From Actinomycetes bacterium (GTDB taxonomy: Bacteria > Actinomycetota > Acidimicrobiia > Acidimicrobiales > Acidimicrobiaceae): DNA of 64,000 nt. Position numbers and translations under genes: made by a program. Under the pieces are notes generated by a model. It ran no database searches and was not told the origin of the DNA. It was given only the letters and a program-made list of their open reading frames with translations. Shown one piece after another: positions 63,148-64,000 of the stretch (within the stretch, counting starts at the first letter, position 1; each line of letters opens with the position of its first letter). The stretch is from the NCBI GenBank assembly GCA_021803345.1, contig JAJZLS010000046.1, positions 2,274-66,273 of the forward strand, written 5' to 3'.

Positions 63148-64000
63148 TTATCCAGCAGTCCACGTGACGGTATCACTAGAGTCGTCGTCAACCAGACTTG
63201 CTCTGTAAGCTGCACGCAAAACTTCTTCGCCGGTAATTTCGCTACCCTTTAGCTCCATTTGAATCTTTCCATGGCCACAGATTAAGATTCGGTCGCATAT
63301 ATGCGCAAGATCCTCGTATTCGATAGTGGATACAAGTATTGCGGCCCCAGCCGCAGCCTTAGCGGAAAGTATTCTGAATATCTCGCGTTTTGCAAGTACG
63401 TCGATTCCTTCTGTCGGCTCATGTAAGAGTATCACTTCTGGGTTCATCGACATCCATTTGCCGACAGCTACCTTTTGCTGATTTCCTCCGCTTAGGGATC
63501 CTATTTTGGCGTCCACCCCGACTGGGGTGACACCGAAGTCTGTCGCCACTTCAGCCGCATGCGAACGTTCATCGGCGGCCCGCAGGAAGCCACCCTTCTT
63601 AAATTGTCGTAACTTTGGTTGAGAGATATTTTCGCAAATAGTCAATTCAGTAATCACTGAGTTATTGACTCGATCGCCAGGAACAAGAACCATTCCCCGC
63701 TTTATATGTTCAGTGATACTGGTATTTGAAATGTCGATTTCTACACCGTCGTGGACAATCTTTCCTGTTCCTCGACGATCTTTATCAAATAACAGATAAG
63801 GCAGTTCCTCGTACCCGGAACCTTGCAACCCAGTAATACCTACAATTTCACCAGGATATAACGAAAAGCTCACGTCAGAGACTAGCTTTCCGCTCACCGA
63901 GGTTGCCGTAAATTTTGGCAAAGCTTCTGTGGCGGCATCTTCCCTATCAGGATAAAACGAGCCTATCCTGGCACCAACCAGAGCTTCAACTATGCCTTCG
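63148..64000 (-). CDS. RbsA-type ABC transporter ATPase, partial
   Basis: The 3' part of a double-domain sugar-type ATPase, open from the window edge to its stop at 63148. What is visible is the end of the first domain (EGIVEALVGARIG near the edge), then a second nucleotide-binding domain with the degenerate Walker A ITGLQGSGYEELPYLL, the LSGGNQQKVAVGKW signature, and EPTEGIDVLAKREIF (Walker B). RbsA proteins energise uptake of sugars or other solutes. With the RbsB-type lipoprotein and the RbsC remnant it forms an import system for the adjacent hydrolases. The start lies outside the window. Confidence 0.92.
   Translation of the reverse strand, partial: EGIVEALVGARIGSFYPDREDAATEALPKFTATSVSGKLVSDVSFSLYPGEIVGITGLQGSGYEELPYLLFDKDRRGTGKIVHDGVEIDISNTSITEHIKRGMVLVPGDRVNNSVITELTICENISQPKLRQFKKGGFLRAADERSHAAEVATDFGVTPVGVDAKIGSLSGGNQQKVAVGKWMSMNPEVILLHEPTEGIDVLAKREIFRILSAKAAAGAAILVSTIEYEDLAHICDRILICGHGKIQMELKGSEITGEEVLRAAYRASLVDDDSSDTVTWTAG

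Overview
The window reads as chromosome of an actinobacterium, most likely of the Acidimicrobiia (an Acidithrix/Ferrimicrobium/Acidimicrobium-like lineage). That is an inference from gene content, moderate GC and frequent GTG/TTG starts, not from a database match. Actinobacterial markers seen directly are a bc1-aa3 respiratory gene run with a di-haem QcrC and the small subunit CtaF, coproporphyrin-dependent haem genes (hemE, hemY/cgoX, hemQ), a mycothiol-type maleylpyruvate isomerase, a HelD-type RNA polymerase helicase, a glucosyl-3-phosphoglycerate synthase, and the order argS-lysA-hom-thrC-rho-rpmE-prfA-prmC known from Mycobacterium.

1-20 kb is mostly housekeeping: a LytR_C-domain membrane protein, a hotdog thioesterase, glycerate kinase facing gpgS, a threonine-synthase-like enzyme coupled to a MoaD/ThiS-like sulfur carrier, a CIRCE-controlled lone groEL, a decayed CocE/NonD hydrolase, hemQ, a three-cysteine larE with a NIL-domain gene, mscL with a zinc-ribbon tail, a NUDIX hydrolase, a PAC2 protein, an acetyltransferase, citrate synthase, a GtrA protein, cobT, and the hemE-hemY operon on the minus strand.

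20-45 kb carries helD, then ctaE-qcrC-qcrA-qcrB-ctaC-ctaD-ctaF in one tightly coupled run, a DedA protein, a GT2 glycosyltransferase, a MurE ligase with an unusual specificity motif, and tRNA-Arg(CCG) divergent from argS. The lysine/threonine and translation-termination block follows. thrB is missing from its usual place between thrC and rho, and an unrecognised 391-residue gene sits between rpmE and prfA. An ECF sigma factor with a membrane-anchored, Ser/Thr-rich partner lies on the opposite strand.

46-55 kb is a catabolic island: a flavin monooxygenase of the 3-hydroxybenzoate 6-hydroxylase/salicylate hydroxylase type, a MarR regulator with palindromes nearby, a 4,5-dihydroxyphthalate-decarboxylase-family protein, two FAH-family hydrolases, gentisate 1,2-dioxygenase, a mycothiol-type maleylpyruvate isomerase, then pyruvate kinase. 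Together they suggest an aromatic acid (possibly 4-hydroxyphthalate) going to 3-hydroxybenzoate, gentisate, and fumarate plus pyruvate.

55-64 kb holds an operon of two double-YbjQ-domain proteins with an unknown partner, a 59-residue basic protein, and a second accessory cluster: cysteine hydrolase, PuuE-like deacetylase, a frameshifted RbsC-type permease remnant, an RbsB-type lipoprotein, a DUF6282-like metal-dependent hydrolase, and an RbsA-type ATPase that runs off the right edge. No CRISPR array, intact insertion sequence or rRNA was seen.
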